Below, piece after piece: positions 9,055 to 20,745 of a stretch of DNA of 64,000 bases. Made by a program: the position numbers and the translations under genes. Positions within the stretch are counted from its first letter, which is position 1. Each line of letters starts with the position of its first letter. The notes beneath the pieces were generated by a model. It ran no database searches, had not been told where the DNA came from, and was given only the letters and a program-made list of their open reading frames with translations. Origin of the DNA: Lophium mytilinum (taxonomy: Eukaryota; Ascomycota; Dothideomycetes; Mytilinidiales; Mytilinidiaceae); the NCBI GenBank assembly GCA_010093605.1, contig MU004198.1, positions 998,456 through 1,062,455 on the forward strand, in the 5' to 3' direction.

Positions 9055-11956
9055 ATGTCCGTTCCTTGGTCAGCTGATCCTTGGGATCCCGCCTACCTAC
9101 TCACCTCACAATATCTTGACCCATCCTTCAGCGCGCCCTTCGACCCGGCTTCGCTGCATGAGCCGGTCCCTGAGCTATCTATGACGAGCTATCCCAGCGG
9201 AAGTTCAGAGCAGTCGTCGGCGAGCGAATTTAGCGGGTATTCAGAAGCGTCGTCCGCTCCTTCAAGTACCAATTCGAGTCCTTTCTTGCTTGAACCCTTT
9301 GACCCGGATCCGAACCCTTTTTCCACGGATATGTTCTCCATCGATACCTTTTCCGTCGATCCGTCGTTGGATTTCTCCCTGTTTGACCTAAGTCTATCGC
9401 GAGCTAGGCCGAAGGAACCACCCGTGTCTACCATCCATCAAACTACAAAACCCACCAAAAGATTAGACCTATCTGACCGGCCTCTAAAATGCCCAGTCTC
9501 CTCATGCGTAAGTTCAGACTGTTTACATCGACGATATTATTATTGCCGTCTGACCTTGATAGGAATTCCACGCAATAGGATTCGTAAGGAAAGGCGACCG
9601 CGAGCGTCACGTTTCGACCCACTTCAAAAAAGGCCTTACTTGCGAGCTTTGCTGTAGTGACTTCAGTCGAGTGGATCTCTTCAAACGACATTTGATCAGT
9701 ACTCACTCCCGGAAGCGGTCCGGCCAATACTATGAAGCAGCGTGCCCGATTTGCTTCCGAAACCTTGGGGCAGATAAACTTTCTTCACATCTTGGCAAAT
9801 GTGTCTACGATACAGTTGTTGACTCACTCAAGAAAGATACGGCTGTGCCGCCACAGGACGAGACCGAGGTAGTCGCGGATCAGGAGCAGTCTCCTCTAAG
9901 AGAAATGATCCGAAACACCTCAGGACTATCACCAGTAGCCAACAATCACTCCAACGTCACCATAGCAGCGGAAGCACAAACGCATGCTAACGTCGAAACC
10001 ATTCGCTCATCGCTCTGCACTGAGGCATTGGCGTCCCATAAGGCCGAAATCTCAATCGATACCACGGCACCGGACTCTATCCAGCAATTCAGTGAGCCTT
10101 CGTCACCGACGAGATCTTTCGGTGACCTAGACCTAGCGCCGAAACCTCAACTTGCCACTATGGGTCTTCTTCCTGTCACACCTTGTCTACCGGAAGATGA
10201 GTGTGCACGCAAAGAGACAATCGTGGGCGCGGCGGTCTCCGACAGCCTACCCGACGACACCTCTAGCGACACAGAATGTAGCTTCGATGACGACACCGAC
10301 TCTACTAGATCTCCCTTCTCAGATTCCTCTGGCATTGAATCGCCTGTGACCTCCGTTAGCCCTATTCTCAGCTCCGCAAAGAGGGAGCTCGTGGAACGAA
10401 TCATGTCGGAGTTTTATACCATTTTTGAGTCAATCGGAGGCGTGCGGTCCCACGCATGCACTGCGCCTTGCGGAAGTCCAACGACTACACACAGCACGCA
10501 AGAGAGTCCAAAAACAAGCTCTGAGAGCGGAAATAATTTGAAGAAGCGTTCTTTTAGTGGTCGTGGGTCAAATGAACCAAATGGCGACGAAGAGGATGAC
10601 GACTCCTCCAAACGTCGCAGACTCGGTTCAGAGACAAGCTCCAACACGCCATCGCATCTTGGGCTTCGATTTGCATGCCCTTACTACAAGAGGAACCCTG
10701 ACCGACATTCAGCAAACACATCCTGTGTATATCCAGGGTTTCGGCATGTATCGCGTGTCAAGTTTGTGTTTACTTCTCCGGAGACTATGTGTCTTTTACT
10801 AATTCTGATAGGGAGCATCTTTACCGCAACCACGCTCTACCTATTTCGTGCCCACGATGTTGCAACACTTTTAAGAGTGACGCGGAACTTTACGACCACT
10901 CGAGGGCGCTCGAGAGCTGCAAAATTCAAGAAAAACGTCCATTGGATGGGTTTAACAGAGACCAAGAAATGAGATTGAAAAGCAAGAAGCGCTCGCCAAT
11001 CACCGTGACAGAAGAAGACAAATGGCGAGCGATATTCCGTATTCTCTTCCCTCTTGATCCCGAGGCGGACATACCAAGCCCATGTAAGACAACCTAGGAT
11101 CCTTTTAGATGCCGTTAAGACTCTCTGTTTCCGTTCGTCGTAAATTGGCATTGCTGATGTCAGGCTAATTTTCACATCAGACTGTGACCCAAGAGCGCTC
11201 TTCGACGATGGTAAACTCAAATCACCTCGCTCGAACGAATTCGCAAGATTTGAGGAGTTTTCCCGGAGAGAACTCCCACGTCTCGTGCGGACTGGATTGG
11301 AAGTCATTGTCGAACGGGAGACACAGCCCCTAGAAGATAGACTAAAAAGCCAACTAGTGGAGATTGTTCGGAACTCTCAGGCTCAGCTTTTCTCGATGTA
11401 TCAACAGTCCCGCGCCGCTTTACCAGGACCTTTCACTGGGAACACCGACATCATAGAGGGAACAGCCAACGATACTAGGCAGCCACAGCCAGATTCGCAA
11501 GGGTCGATTGATCTCATGGATGCGGAACTTTTTCAGCTCTTCGTCCCACCGCCGCCGGCGAACGACCTTATCGCCGCGCCGAGCCTTCAAGACATCCGGC
11601 CAGTGGATTCTCTGCAACTCAAATCGGCAGCTGGGGGCTCGTCTAACGATCTTTCGGACTCTGGCTACGAGTCGGTGATGCCCAGTTCTTTGGCAACCCA
11701 GGAATCTCGGGAATCATGCAGCGCGTCCTTCCAGAAGATTCAGGATACCAAGGCTGGCTCTCCACTAACGGAAGATTTTGTGCTGTTTCTCGATGAGGGC
11801 AAAGATTTTGGTAAAGATCCCTGGACTCTTACGAATCATGGCGAAGCGAGACCGGACTCGGATCTTATGAACGCGCAGCTCGAGGTTGATATCGATCATC
11901 TTTTCGACGATTTTAGCAATGGCGCAGAAACTCTTTTCGGACGGGTGCAGAATTGA
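9055..11956 (+). CDS. C2H2 zinc-finger protein of a filamentous-fungal type
   Basis: Four exons (9055-9507, 9563-10761, 10812-11083, 11181-11956; introns 55, 50 and 97 nt) give 899 residues. The N-terminal 150 residues are Ser/Pro/Asp-rich. The exon 1/exon 2 join restores a finger-like cluster (CPVSSC, HAIGF, RHVSTHF, then CELCCSDFSR and a KRHLISTH pair). A Ser/Thr-rich linker with acidic patches follows. At about residues 510-560 is the characteristic FACPYYKRNP ... C ... HVSRVKEHLYRNH ... CPRC pattern, with the exon 2/exon 3 join falling inside the finger. This is a common Pezizomycotina domain in otherwise uncharacterised proteins. The C-terminal 250 residues are acidic and may act in activation. 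Likely nuclear; target unknown. Confidence 0.88.
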
Positions 11957-12691
11957 AAGATAGGATTCCATCATCATTACTAGACCTACCATGATGTGGT
12001 GAATCCCCCTACACAGCCTTGGCCCGATTATAACCGTGTGTGAGATATGTTGAACTACGCCACGTCCACTAGTATGAGCAAGAACAGGATCGTAGCGGAA
12101 GCGAAGGAAACGGAAACCGAGGCGAAGAAGGCGTTGATAGCTATGCTCATATTGATGTGTCGTTGGAGCACCGCAAACGGAACACGTAGCATATTTAGAA
12201 TCTTCTAGTGCGGGAGAAGGGCGATGCTAGATGCGGCGTAGAGCGGGCTGGATAAGCTCGAACGGCGGTTTAACGGGCGGACTGGTGTAAGATTGGCTGA
12301 GAGCTCAGAACGGTTTACTTTAGACCGTAACACTAGTTTATCAGCGAGGTGAATGGGGTCTACGGGCTGAGGCTTGTGGCTGTTCTATGCGACCTCCACG
12401 TGACTAGTCTGGAATAGCCGCCAATTCACCAGCCAACAGGTTGACCCCTCACTTCAGAGCTTGACCGTAATTGCAAACCACTCCACGCTCAGACCTACCT
12501 TTCGCAAAGTCTTGGTGTAAGTTCATCTGTCTGTTAACATGATTCTGCCTCTCTAATCCGATCTCCATTTCTAGATAGGCGCCGCTGTTGCCGCCAGAGT
12601 CCATCCAGCGGAGGTGGGAATACCGCGGACCTCGTAAGACTGCGGATTCTAGTTGATGTCTTGTGAGACTGACATGATTCATAGGCTCGCC
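11957..12691. other. Intergenic, C2H2 gene to first F-box gene
   Basis: No intact gene. The stretch 12421-12510 contains two pieces that resemble the intron/acceptor segments of the second F-box gene (caattcaccagc near 12423 and aaccactccac near 12476), suggesting remains of upstream exon-intron modules or unrecognised 5' exons of the next gene. Confidence 0.45.
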
Positions 12692-13531
12692 ATGGCTACA
12701 CCGGCGCCCGTGCCAGAGATGAGTCCAGCCGTGGATGCCGTCTTCTCTACCGTAGAGCTTCTGGAGGAGATCTTGGGCCATCTATCTCCCCGCGAGCTCT
12801 GCCGGTCTAAGATGCTCTGTCGACAATGGCGCGATGTAGTCAACTCCTCGCCGTCGCTACAGCGCAATACCTTCCTGACTTCGAAGTTCCCCACCCCGAA
12901 CCCACCACTCATAGGTTGGCCTGAGGGCAGTCAATCCCGCCTGGACTTCTGCGATTTCTCCTGCGAAGACCAGGGAAAGATGGCGGTGAATGAGCTCGTC
13001 CACGGGATCTTCGACACAGACATCGCGACTGGTCGGATTCAAGCACATGTTTCCTTCAACCACGAAACTAGAGAAGCCATTCTTGACTTTGGACACGCTT
13101 TCGGTCACCCTTCCCAGCTCATCGACAACATCAAGCGTACTCTAAGCGTCAATGTGGAGATTACCGGGTGGAGACAGAACGAGCGCATGCGAGACGCCTC
13201 CTGGCAGCAGATGCTAGTCGTAGATCCACCAGCGACGAAGGTATTGATGCAACTGGAAAATTGGGGCATAAACAAGCTCCTACCGCTTCGGTCCTGGGCC
13301 ACCGCTGGGCTGAAGATGGGCGAGTTGGTAGACCAAGTTGTGGCACAGCTTCTTCAAGAGAAAATGCACAAAATGGTCAAGGGATGCGGGAATGGCGTGT
13401 TTATCTCGCATACAACACAGATGATGAGTCTTTGGAACGATGATCGGGAGGTCGAGGACTGCAAGAAGGGAATCCTTTTCACGTGCTCGCATCCAGTGGG
13501 ACTACGGACAGGTAGTCGTGATGCAAATTAG
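12692..13531 (+). CDS. F-box protein, paralogue A
   Basis: The protein has 279 residues from the ATG at 12692. An in-frame ATG at 12653 exists, but the later start has the better context and fits the paralogue. Residues about 12-55 form an F-box (VFSTVELLEEILGHL, then CRSKMLCRQWRDVV). The rest has no named domain but is shared with the next gene, including ASWQQMLVVDPPATKV near residue 170. Family knowledge: F-box proteins link substrates to Skp1-cullin ubiquitin ligases; the substrate cannot be predicted here. An AG just before the start (ttcatag at 12678-12684) allows an upstream exon. Confidence 0.8.
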   Translation: MATPAPVPEMSPAVDAVFSTVELLEEILGHLSPRELCRSKMLCRQWRDVVNSSPSLQRNTFLTSKFPTPNPPLIGWPEGSQSRLDFCDFSCEDQGKMAVNELVHGIFDTDIATGRIQAHVSFNHETREAILDFGHAFGHPSQLIDNIKRTLSVNVEITGWRQNERMRDASWQQMLVVDPPATKVLMQLENWGINKLLPLRSWATAGLKMGELVDQVVAQLLQEKMHKMVKGCGNGVFISHTTQMMSLWNDDREVEDCKKGILFTCSHPVGLRTGSRDAN

Positions 13532-14063
13532 TCCTTTTTGAGGGGATACAAAGGTGGGCCGAAGGAACGGCATTTCACCGGTCGCTACTTGAAGGTGGCG
13601 TCCTTCAATTAGCTAAACCGGAAGTCGGTAGTCCTCCCATTGAGTCGAAGTATGCTGGGTAGGATTCTGATATCTTTCAATTCCGAAACTTCACTCGGTG
13701 TAGCTCGTGATGCATATCTCCGATCTCTCCTGTTACGCTCCTAATGAACATCTGATACCTTTGACAGTGAGATAGTGAGAATGCTTTACAAAAAGAATAT
13801 GTCAACTGTAGTGGTCGCGTGGAACTTTTGGGCACTTCGCCGTCGATCATCTTGCTCTCTAGCCTCTACACTGCCTACTACTGGCGAACTGGTGAAAAGT
13901 CACGTGCAATTGCTGTGTCGTCACGGCTTGCTCTTTTTTGCTTCACCGTCCTCAACGCAAACCCCTCCAAACACCGCTCACCACCAGCGGAGAGCTCCGG
14001 TCAGTTATGAATATCAATCCTTTGCCACGAAGCCAGTTCTAACGTCAACACTGCAGGCCTATC
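13532..14063. other. Intergenic between the two F-box paralogues
   Basis: Holds the 3' flank of paralogue A and the promoter of paralogue B. A 121-codon plus-strand frame at 13775-14140 overlaps the start of paralogue B in another frame and is probably spurious. Confidence 0.4.
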
Positions 14064-15242
14064 ATGCCTCCATCTCCAGGTCCGGATCGCACCGCAACCG
14101 TCGATCCGACTCTCACACCGACAATGCAGTCAGTCGATGAAGCCGATCTCGAAGTCGCTCCCGCCACTGCCCGCGACCATGACAAGCAGTAAGTCCTAAT
14201 GATTCTTTGAGCAATTCACCAGCTAATCCGCCTTTTCAGGCCTGAAATGAGCGCTTCTCCGATTGGTGACCTCACCACTGCCCTCGAAGCGGCGGAAGCG
14301 ACACCTACAGTGGAGTCAATCAATGTTGCCAACCTCAAAATCGCTCCCAGTATTGCCAACGACCGCGAGATCCAGTAAGTCCCAATCGTTCACAAACCAC
14401 TCCACCAGCTAACTCACCTTTTCAGACCTGACAAGTACGCATCTCCGGATGGCGACCTTACTACTGCCATCGAACCCACCGAAGCGACCAGCTCACCCTC
14501 AAACCAAGCTGTTCACGCTGTCTTCGCGACGTACGAACTCCTCGAGGAGATCCTCACCTACCTCCCTCCTCGCGAGATCTGCCGTGCTCAGATGGTCAAC
14601 TGCACTTGGCGCGATGTCGTGCGCTCTTCGCTGTCGTTGCAGCGGAACGCCTTTCTGGTTTCGGCCTTTCCGCCTGTGGTCGAGCCATCTGGCGAATATT
14701 CGTTATTCAAGAACTCCTTTTGGACCACCTTTTACGGCAAGCTCTCCTTTGTGCGCGATGAGATCACAGCTGTCAACCCAGTAATTTACAAGCTGTTCCA
14801 CTCCGGCGTGCTGGATGGTCAATCGCTTGGCTGTCAGAGTGGCTGTATCAGATGCAACGTCGAGACTGGGCAGGTCATTGTTAACATTTCGGAATCTTCA
14901 AGATTTTCGCCAGATTACAAAGCCTTCATTCCAATCATGAAAAGTATCCTGGGCATCAATGTAGATATTCCTGGATGGAATAAGGATGCAGGAGAGGCTT
15001 CTTGGCGACAAATGCTAGTCATGGATCCGCCAGGTACCTCTGTAGCGATCGTTGTGAGCGAAGTATATGGTAACTACATCTGGGATGGGGTGCACATACG
15101 AGAGTGGACGAGTCCTAGCCTCACGATCGGGGAGTTAATTGATCAGATAGTGATGCAGCTCGTGGAAGATAAACATATTTCTGGGGAATGCGGAGAGGGA
15201 GTGGTAGTCTCGAAGTCTACGAAAGAGGGCGACGTGTGCTAA
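14064..15242 (+). CDS. F-box protein, paralogue B, with duplicated N-terminal exon module
   Basis: Three exons: 14064-14188, 14240-14374 and 14426-15242. Both introns are exactly 51 nt and both split a Gln codon in phase 2. The product has 358 residues. The F-box is at about residues 125-170 (VFATYELLEEILTYL, then CRAQMVNCTWRDVV). The downstream part matches paralogue A (ASWRQMLVMDPPGTSV). The N-terminal 120 residues contain two copies of one module: APATARDHDKQ-PEM..SPIGDLTTALEAAEAT and APSIANDREIQ-PDK..SPDGDLTTAIEPTEAT. The introns within the two copies are also similar, so the exon and intron were duplicated together. Likely an SCF adaptor; substrate unknown. Confidence 0.82.
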
Positions 15243-16565
15243 GGGACAGTCTGGCACCGTTTGAGGTGGCCCGCAAGGCGTTTAGTCTTTTCAAAAGTTT
15301 CCTTTTCCGATCTCTCATGATGCATTACAGGACTCCAGGCAGTACTAAGCTAGTGTGCAAAAAGCCTAGAGGGCATGTGTTGCTCAAGTATTTCGCTGCA
15401 GCTGTCATCACTCGAACCTTCTTATTGATTGTGATCTTATCGATATCGTAGGGCCAAATGCGACGGGCCAAGGGATATCACCTTACCTATCCTTATGAGT
15501 TGTGCAGCCTATAACCTTCTATGGAGTGAAATCATGTATCGGAGGCCTCAATTCCTGATACTATGTTCAAGCGAACTTAACCTTGCAGATAGCTTTCCAC
15601 GTGGCAGGAATTCCAGAATCCAGAACAGTGCAAACAAGTCATGAAACCAGAAGTTGTACGGAGTTTCAGATCCCAAGACTGACCCTTCCTTGCCTCGTCA
15701 AAAAATATGATCACCTCCTTTTGCCACTGCTCGAGGTACCTTCATAAGCTCTCAGTACTCCGAGCCTAATGTGAAGTAATAAAAAGAGCAGCAAAGATTG
15801 AACTGCTGCTTGTTTGTCCGGCATCCATGTTGCTGAGGTACTCTAGACAGTGGTCTCCAGCAAGCAACATTTGAGTCTGTGCAGAAGCATTTGTCTAGAT
15901 CAAGCAATTGTCGTATTAACCTTAACGAATTGGGAATAAAAGTACCTAAAAGCAGACCAGCCACCTGCTGAATGTGGTTTCTCTTCCCCGTCTTCTTACA
16001 TTCCGCGGCGCGTAGGATTTCATCCAATATGCGGCGAAATAGTAGTTACGGTATCCCATGGCGTGCAAGCATCTAATCGGGCCTTTCCAGCCCCCCTGCG
16101 TATAACGACTCCCTCGAAACACCCGAATAGTCAGAGACATGTTCCTTTTTCTCTAGTCCTAGTTCCGGTCGCCAATCAAATGACTTCTATTCTAATTTGA
16201 GCTGAGAGCGAAGTGGTTGAGCTTCACAGGCTTCTGAAGGTGCCAAAAATGGCCCCCACGCTTCGGCTCAATTCCGTGCAGACTTAAACACCATTGCGGC
16301 ACAGTCTACACCAACACATACCAACACATACCCTTGTAGACAAGGCACTTTAGAATGGCATGTTGGACGCACAAGGATGATATGCCCGATTCCGACAACA
16401 GAAAGTGGGCAGCGCTGTTATTGCTGTGCCGCTGCTTACCCACTCATCCCCTCTCCCTCCTTAGCCCTCTATCACTGATCCTGGCCAAAACATCGAGCGG
16501 TAATCTGTCATTCCGGTTTCCACGGCGAAGCAATATTGAAGACCCGCCGCGGGTGTGGAGTGCGA
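15243..16565. other. Intergenic, F-box B to hemerythrin gene
   Basis: About 1.3 kb without a supported gene. Several minus-strand frames of 64-91 codons overlap at 15752-16140 with no recognised domain. At 15255-15290 a segment (tctggcaccgtttgaggtgg and onward) closely resembles one at 31449-31485. Confidence 0.4.
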
Positions 16566-17434
16566 TTAAGGGGTCGTGCTTGCACCTTTGAAGGCCAACT
16601 CTCTCCGATCTCTCCACATAGTGCACGGATTGAACCTCCAAGCCCCACGATGCCGCCTACCATACAAGTGATGAATAATGAAAGGCACAAAGAACGGCAC
16701 AGACGGGAAATCATGCATACCGCCCTCAAAGCTCCTATCCGCGGTGCCAAACACGAGCGGGGCGATCCGATACTAAGCCGTTGTCAGCGAACATCACTCG
16801 ACTCGCTTTAACATCAAAGCACGACTCACATTATCCGTAGCCATCAAGCTCTTCTCAAACTTCTGGTAAGCCTGCCGTAGCCGCACACTATCATACACAT
16901 CAAGCGCCCTTAGCGTCTCAATCTCATCATGCAAATGCCTCGTCAACGGCTCCGCGAAGTCGTCAATGAGGCTCCGAACCTTGGCCCCGTCGTAGTCTTT
17001 CGGAGGACACATACGGGCGTACTCTTGAAAAATGTCGAATCCCGGCGTGAACGCCCGGTGCTGATCGATATTGCGTTCCATGAGCCCTTGCACGCCCGAG
17101 ATCTGCTCGATGCTCGGGAAGAAGATCGTTTCTTCGGCGTCATGGTGGTGGTGCATGGATTCGCCCCAGCATTGGCAGTAGGTTAGGAAGTCTTTGATGG
17201 CGACGAGGTCGCTGCGGGGGATGTGGGGAGCTTGGAGGTAGATGGAGTTTAGGCCGCGGAGGATGCCGTTGTGGGCGAGGGCCATTTGGGTTGCGATGTA
17301 GTAGGCTTCGTGGGAGGACTGTGAGGAGAGGTTGAGCGATGAGAATCGTACTGAAGAGATGATAGACGTACGTCTTTTGAGAATGGATCGGTGGAAATAA
17401 GCGTATATGGCTCATCTGCCCATTGAGAAGACAT
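16566..17434 (-). CDS. Hemerythrin-like (HHE) domain protein
   Basis: Three exons: 17434-17372, 17318-16830 and 16772-16566 (introns 53 and 57 nt), giving 252 residues. The second join places a conserved fungal C-terminus (VFGTADRSFEGG, then FFVPF) after the HHE bundle. Candidate metal ligands are His in MALAHNG, the HHHHDAEE run, QHRAF and HLHDE, the usual spacing of a four-helix hemerythrin-like bundle that binds di-iron. Fungal members are uncharacterised cytosolic proteins, possibly in iron, oxygen or NO handling. Coding strand is C-rich at the 5' end. Confidence 0.87.
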
Positions 17435-18119
17435 TCTTGCTCTTTCGGTAGCAGTACAACCGCACAGTAGTAGGAGGTAGGCGATAGATATAATGAAAGA
17501 AAGATACTAGAAAATCGCCGTAACAGTATTTCGGTCTGGGTGAATGTCCACAAGCTCTGTTACAAACAAATGGCTTTGACTTTAAGATATTCCAGTAGCA
17601 CGTGATTAGAAAGTAGAGGACAATAGATGTTGTCTCTAAGTAGCAATCGAGGCTTGGCTATATACATCTAAGACTGGCCCGTGCAGGCCTAGATATAGAC
17701 TAGATCTATTAGAGGGTGGTGTGGTGGCGTTTCTACGGTATGTGGGTGGTGGGATGATAGATCCCCGTATCACGTGCTCGGCTCCTGAATACCCACCGAG
17801 ATCAAAGAATTCCACCGGTTTGGCGATCCCGGTGCAACTTGGCGCCGGCTTAGTAACTGATATAGTGGCTTAGTCACTCGCGCAACGTCATCGAAGCCAT
17901 CTCGAGCTGAACAGCACCGCTGTGCCGCAACGGCTCAACCGGTCTCCGAAATCTTCTCCGAACAGTGGAAGGTAGATATATATTCCAGCGAATCTCGAAG
18001 TTTTGTTTAAGACATCACACACAACAACTTACTACTTTACCATTTAAAGATATTCTCTACGCGAACATCCCCTGTCTAATATCATTCTATTCTACACCCC
18101 CTGCAACCAATCAGCAACC
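17435..18119. other. Divergent intergenic region, hemerythrin / Rossmann genes
   Basis: 685 bp between two divergent starts; likely contains both promoters. No frame with support. A CT-rich, AT-rich leader precedes the ATG at 18120. Confidence 0.45.
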
Positions 18120-18969
18120 ATGAAGGTCATCGTTATTGGCGCAACCGGCAATCTGGGCACTCGCGTCGTCGCAGCACTCCTCACGCATGGCCACAGCGTG
18201 GTTGCGTACGTCCGGTCCTCGAAAAAGCTCGAATCGCTTCTTCCAGCGTCTGCATTCCGCCAAATCACCGTTGTTGAGGGCGATGCCAAGAATTCAGTCT
18301 CAATCAAGAAGGCCATCTTGGATGCCAACTGTGATGCGGTTGTCAACACCGCTGGATTAGCGGCCTTGCCTCCGTGGGGGAAAAGTGACCTGCCTGAAAT
18401 ATTTCAAGCGGTCCTGAACGGTGTAAAAGAAGCGGGATCGGACAGGAAGAAGCCGCTGAGAGTCTGGTTCTTAGCTGGCATGGGAGTGTTATACTACCCA
18501 GGAACAGAGTCGATGCTTTCGAATTAGTAAGTTGGTATTTTTACTTTGACACACTATTTGCCCCTTTTAAAATTATTATCTCGTGCAATCATCAATACTA
18601 ACAACCCGCAGCATCCCCATCTACCTCGAACACCGCAAGAACTTTAGCCTTCTCAAATCCCTCCCACCAAACACGGTCGACTGGTCCATGCTGTGCCCAG
18701 CCACCATGACCCCCGAATCTCCAGACGTCAACGTGCCTTCAAAATCCTCGCACGGAGCCCTGATCGCAAATGCTGCGTATCTACCATTATGGCAGGATTC
18801 CTGGGTAAAGCACGTCCCCTTGCTCGGGAGGGTGCTGATGTGCGCTATCAATGCCCCTCGCTACACGACCACCCTTGAGCAAAACGCAGACTTTATTGCG
18901 ACTGACCTCGAGAGCTTTGAGAGCCGGTGGAGTGGGACGACGGTGGGGATTATTGACGGGTCGAAGTGA
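18120..18969 (+). CDS. NmrA/SDR-like NAD(P)-binding Rossmann protein
   Basis: Two exons (18120-18526 and 18612-18969; intron 85 nt) give 254 residues. The N-terminus has a beta-strand followed by the dinucleotide-binding GATGNLG motif (residues 7-13), then the acidic loop VEGDAKN and NTAGL typical of atypical short-chain dehydrogenase/NAD(P)H-binding proteins. The C-terminal half has WSMLCPATMTP. This fits fungal NAD(P)-binding reductases or NmrA-like sensors. No catalytic YxxxK motif is obvious, so a regulatory or reductase role cannot be decided. Confidence 0.85.
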
Positions 18970-19167
18970 GCGCATCGCAGGGGAACGGGTTTTGGAGTGG
19001 TCTTACGGAGTTATGATTACCCTAATATTGTTGTAATTGTAGTTTATACGTCTAATCATGGATTTGAACATCTATCCTAAATTTCGGCTTCATATTTCAA
19101 CTCTATTCGACTTTCGATCTATTTCCATGGAGAGTTGAGTGTACGTTCAAAGGGCAAACCGACTCTT

Positions 19168-20745
19168 CTACTCAACGTCCAGTCCCAGGAGCCGTTGTAT
19201 CTCAATCCGGTGTTCATTCCAGAAGTGCTCGAGTTTCGAGGCAGTTTCCTTCTGCGTATAATCAAGCTCAAAATCCTGCTGATAGGCGTCGCGGACCAAC
19301 TCGAATACTTTCCACGCTGTATCGAGAAAGTATTCATCAGACGGATCTCTTCTGCGCCCTGGAGTTGAACCGCTTAAGACTATTTTGCCGGAATTCCTTG
19401 CGACTTCAAGTTTTGATTGGATCGCCGCGTGAACGAACTCGCCGGCAAGTAAAGAAGGAAGACGAAAGCGCAGTGCAGCCGCAGTGAGCGCCCTCAAGTT
19501 GACGTCAAAGTCTCTCCAGCTGTCGTCTTCCGCCAAGTCCTGTTCGGTTCGCTGGAGGAAGTTTCGGCCCTTGCTGTCCACCTTGTCAGGGTCAGCGCCG
19601 TGCTGGAAAAGCAGCTCCACCACATCCCCCGTCTGGTCGCCCCAAATGCCACACAGCGCCATATCCAACGCCAGCCCATCTTCACCGTCGTAAGTCCAAT
19701 GATCATTCGGATCGGCACCGCACTCCAGTAGCTTCTGAATGAAGACGGTAGAGCCGGAGTGGCTGCTCAACAACGCCTCGCACAGTATCGTTGTGCTGGA
19801 AGTGCCTTGTGCGTATCTTACGTTCGCAGCGGCGCCGGCTTTGAGGAGCCGCAGCGCTCTTTTCTCGTGTTCGTGCTGGAATGTGAGGGCGAGAATTGGG
19901 ATGTCAGAATCGGTTTCCCGGGTTACTAGGATGTTGGGGTCAGCGCCGGCGTCGAGCAACAGATCGATGATAGTGGTATCATCGTATCTCAAGCTGTGGA
20001 CGACGCAGTGAAGTATCGGAATGTCTAGTTCAGAATGAAAGTTCACATGGGCCCCATGTCGGAGGAGAATTTCAAGTACGCGGGTATCCCGACAAAGATG
20101 GAGGAAGGGCTTGGTGATTTGTCCTCTACGTCCGTAGCCTGTGGGATTGGCGCCAAGTTCAGATATTAGGATTTCTATAAGCTCGAGTGTCTTGGTCTCC
20201 ATCCGGTCGGGCAGATTGGCGGAGTTTTGTCTGGGGAGCTTCTCCATCGCTTCCCGGTACTCGATAAGGCAGCCTGGCGAGCGAGTCCTTATGCTTTCCA
20301 TATACCTTAGGATGTTGTACAGGATCCTACTTGCTTCTTTGGTGTCCAGTCGTCCGAGTTGAGTCGCTTTGTCGATGAACAGTTTCGTTATGTCCACGAG
20401 GTCATGGTCCCCAGCGCAATCTCCACACGTCATTCGATCATAAAGAGGCCACGCTCCGGTGCCATTTTCCTCGATGCCAGTGATGTTATGTTTGAAAAGA
20501 TATCGTACAAGTGGTACGTTGCCATTCTCTACAGCCCATTCAATAGCTGAAAAAGTAGGCGGCGAAGGATTACGCTTTTGCGTAGTCATGGGATTAGACC
20601 GATCTGATATTGCTCGCTTGTGTAGGTCGGCTTGAAGAAGGTATTGATAGCGCCAGCTGGTAATAGCAAGCCTACTCAAGTGCTGGTCGTCCAGGTAAGA
20701 TGCAATTTCCAGCACCAACTCGTTTGATACTTCCGAGAAATGCAT
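19168..20745 (-). CDS. F-box/ankyrin-repeat protein, paralogue 1
   Basis: Single exon, 525 residues. An F-box-like segment at residues about 3-45 (VSNELVLEIASYL, then WRYQYLLQADLHKR) is followed by ankyrin-type repeats: AIEWAVENGNVPLVRYL, LRHGAHVNF, LLDAGADPN, LLKAGAAAN, LLECGADPN and LFQHGADPD. The C-terminal 120 residues are helical in appearance and end in LLGLDVE. It is paralogous to the gene at 23886, which is transcribed in the opposite direction. Such proteins are expected to act as substrate adaptors, but the partner is unknown. Confidence 0.85.
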   Translation of the reverse strand: MHFSEVSNELVLEIASYLDDQHLSRLAITSWRYQYLLQADLHKRAISDRSNPMTTQKRNPSPPTFSAIEWAVENGNVPLVRYLFKHNITGIEENGTGAWPLYDRMTCGDCAGDHDLVDITKLFIDKATQLGRLDTKEASRILYNILRYMESIRTRSPGCLIEYREAMEKLPRQNSANLPDRMETKTLELIEILISELGANPTGYGRRGQITKPFLHLCRDTRVLEILLRHGAHVNFHSELDIPILHCVVHSLRYDDTTIIDLLLDAGADPNILVTRETDSDIPILALTFQHEHEKRALRLLKAGAAANVRYAQGTSSTTILCEALLSSHSGSTVFIQKLLECGADPNDHWTYDGEDGLALDMALCGIWGDQTGDVVELLFQHGADPDKVDSKGRNFLQRTEQDLAEDDSWRDFDVNLRALTAAALRFRLPSLLAGEFVHAAIQSKLEVARNSGKIVLSGSTPGRRRDPSDEYFLDTAWKVFELVRDAYQQDFELDYTQKETASKLEHFWNEHRIEIQRLLGLDVE

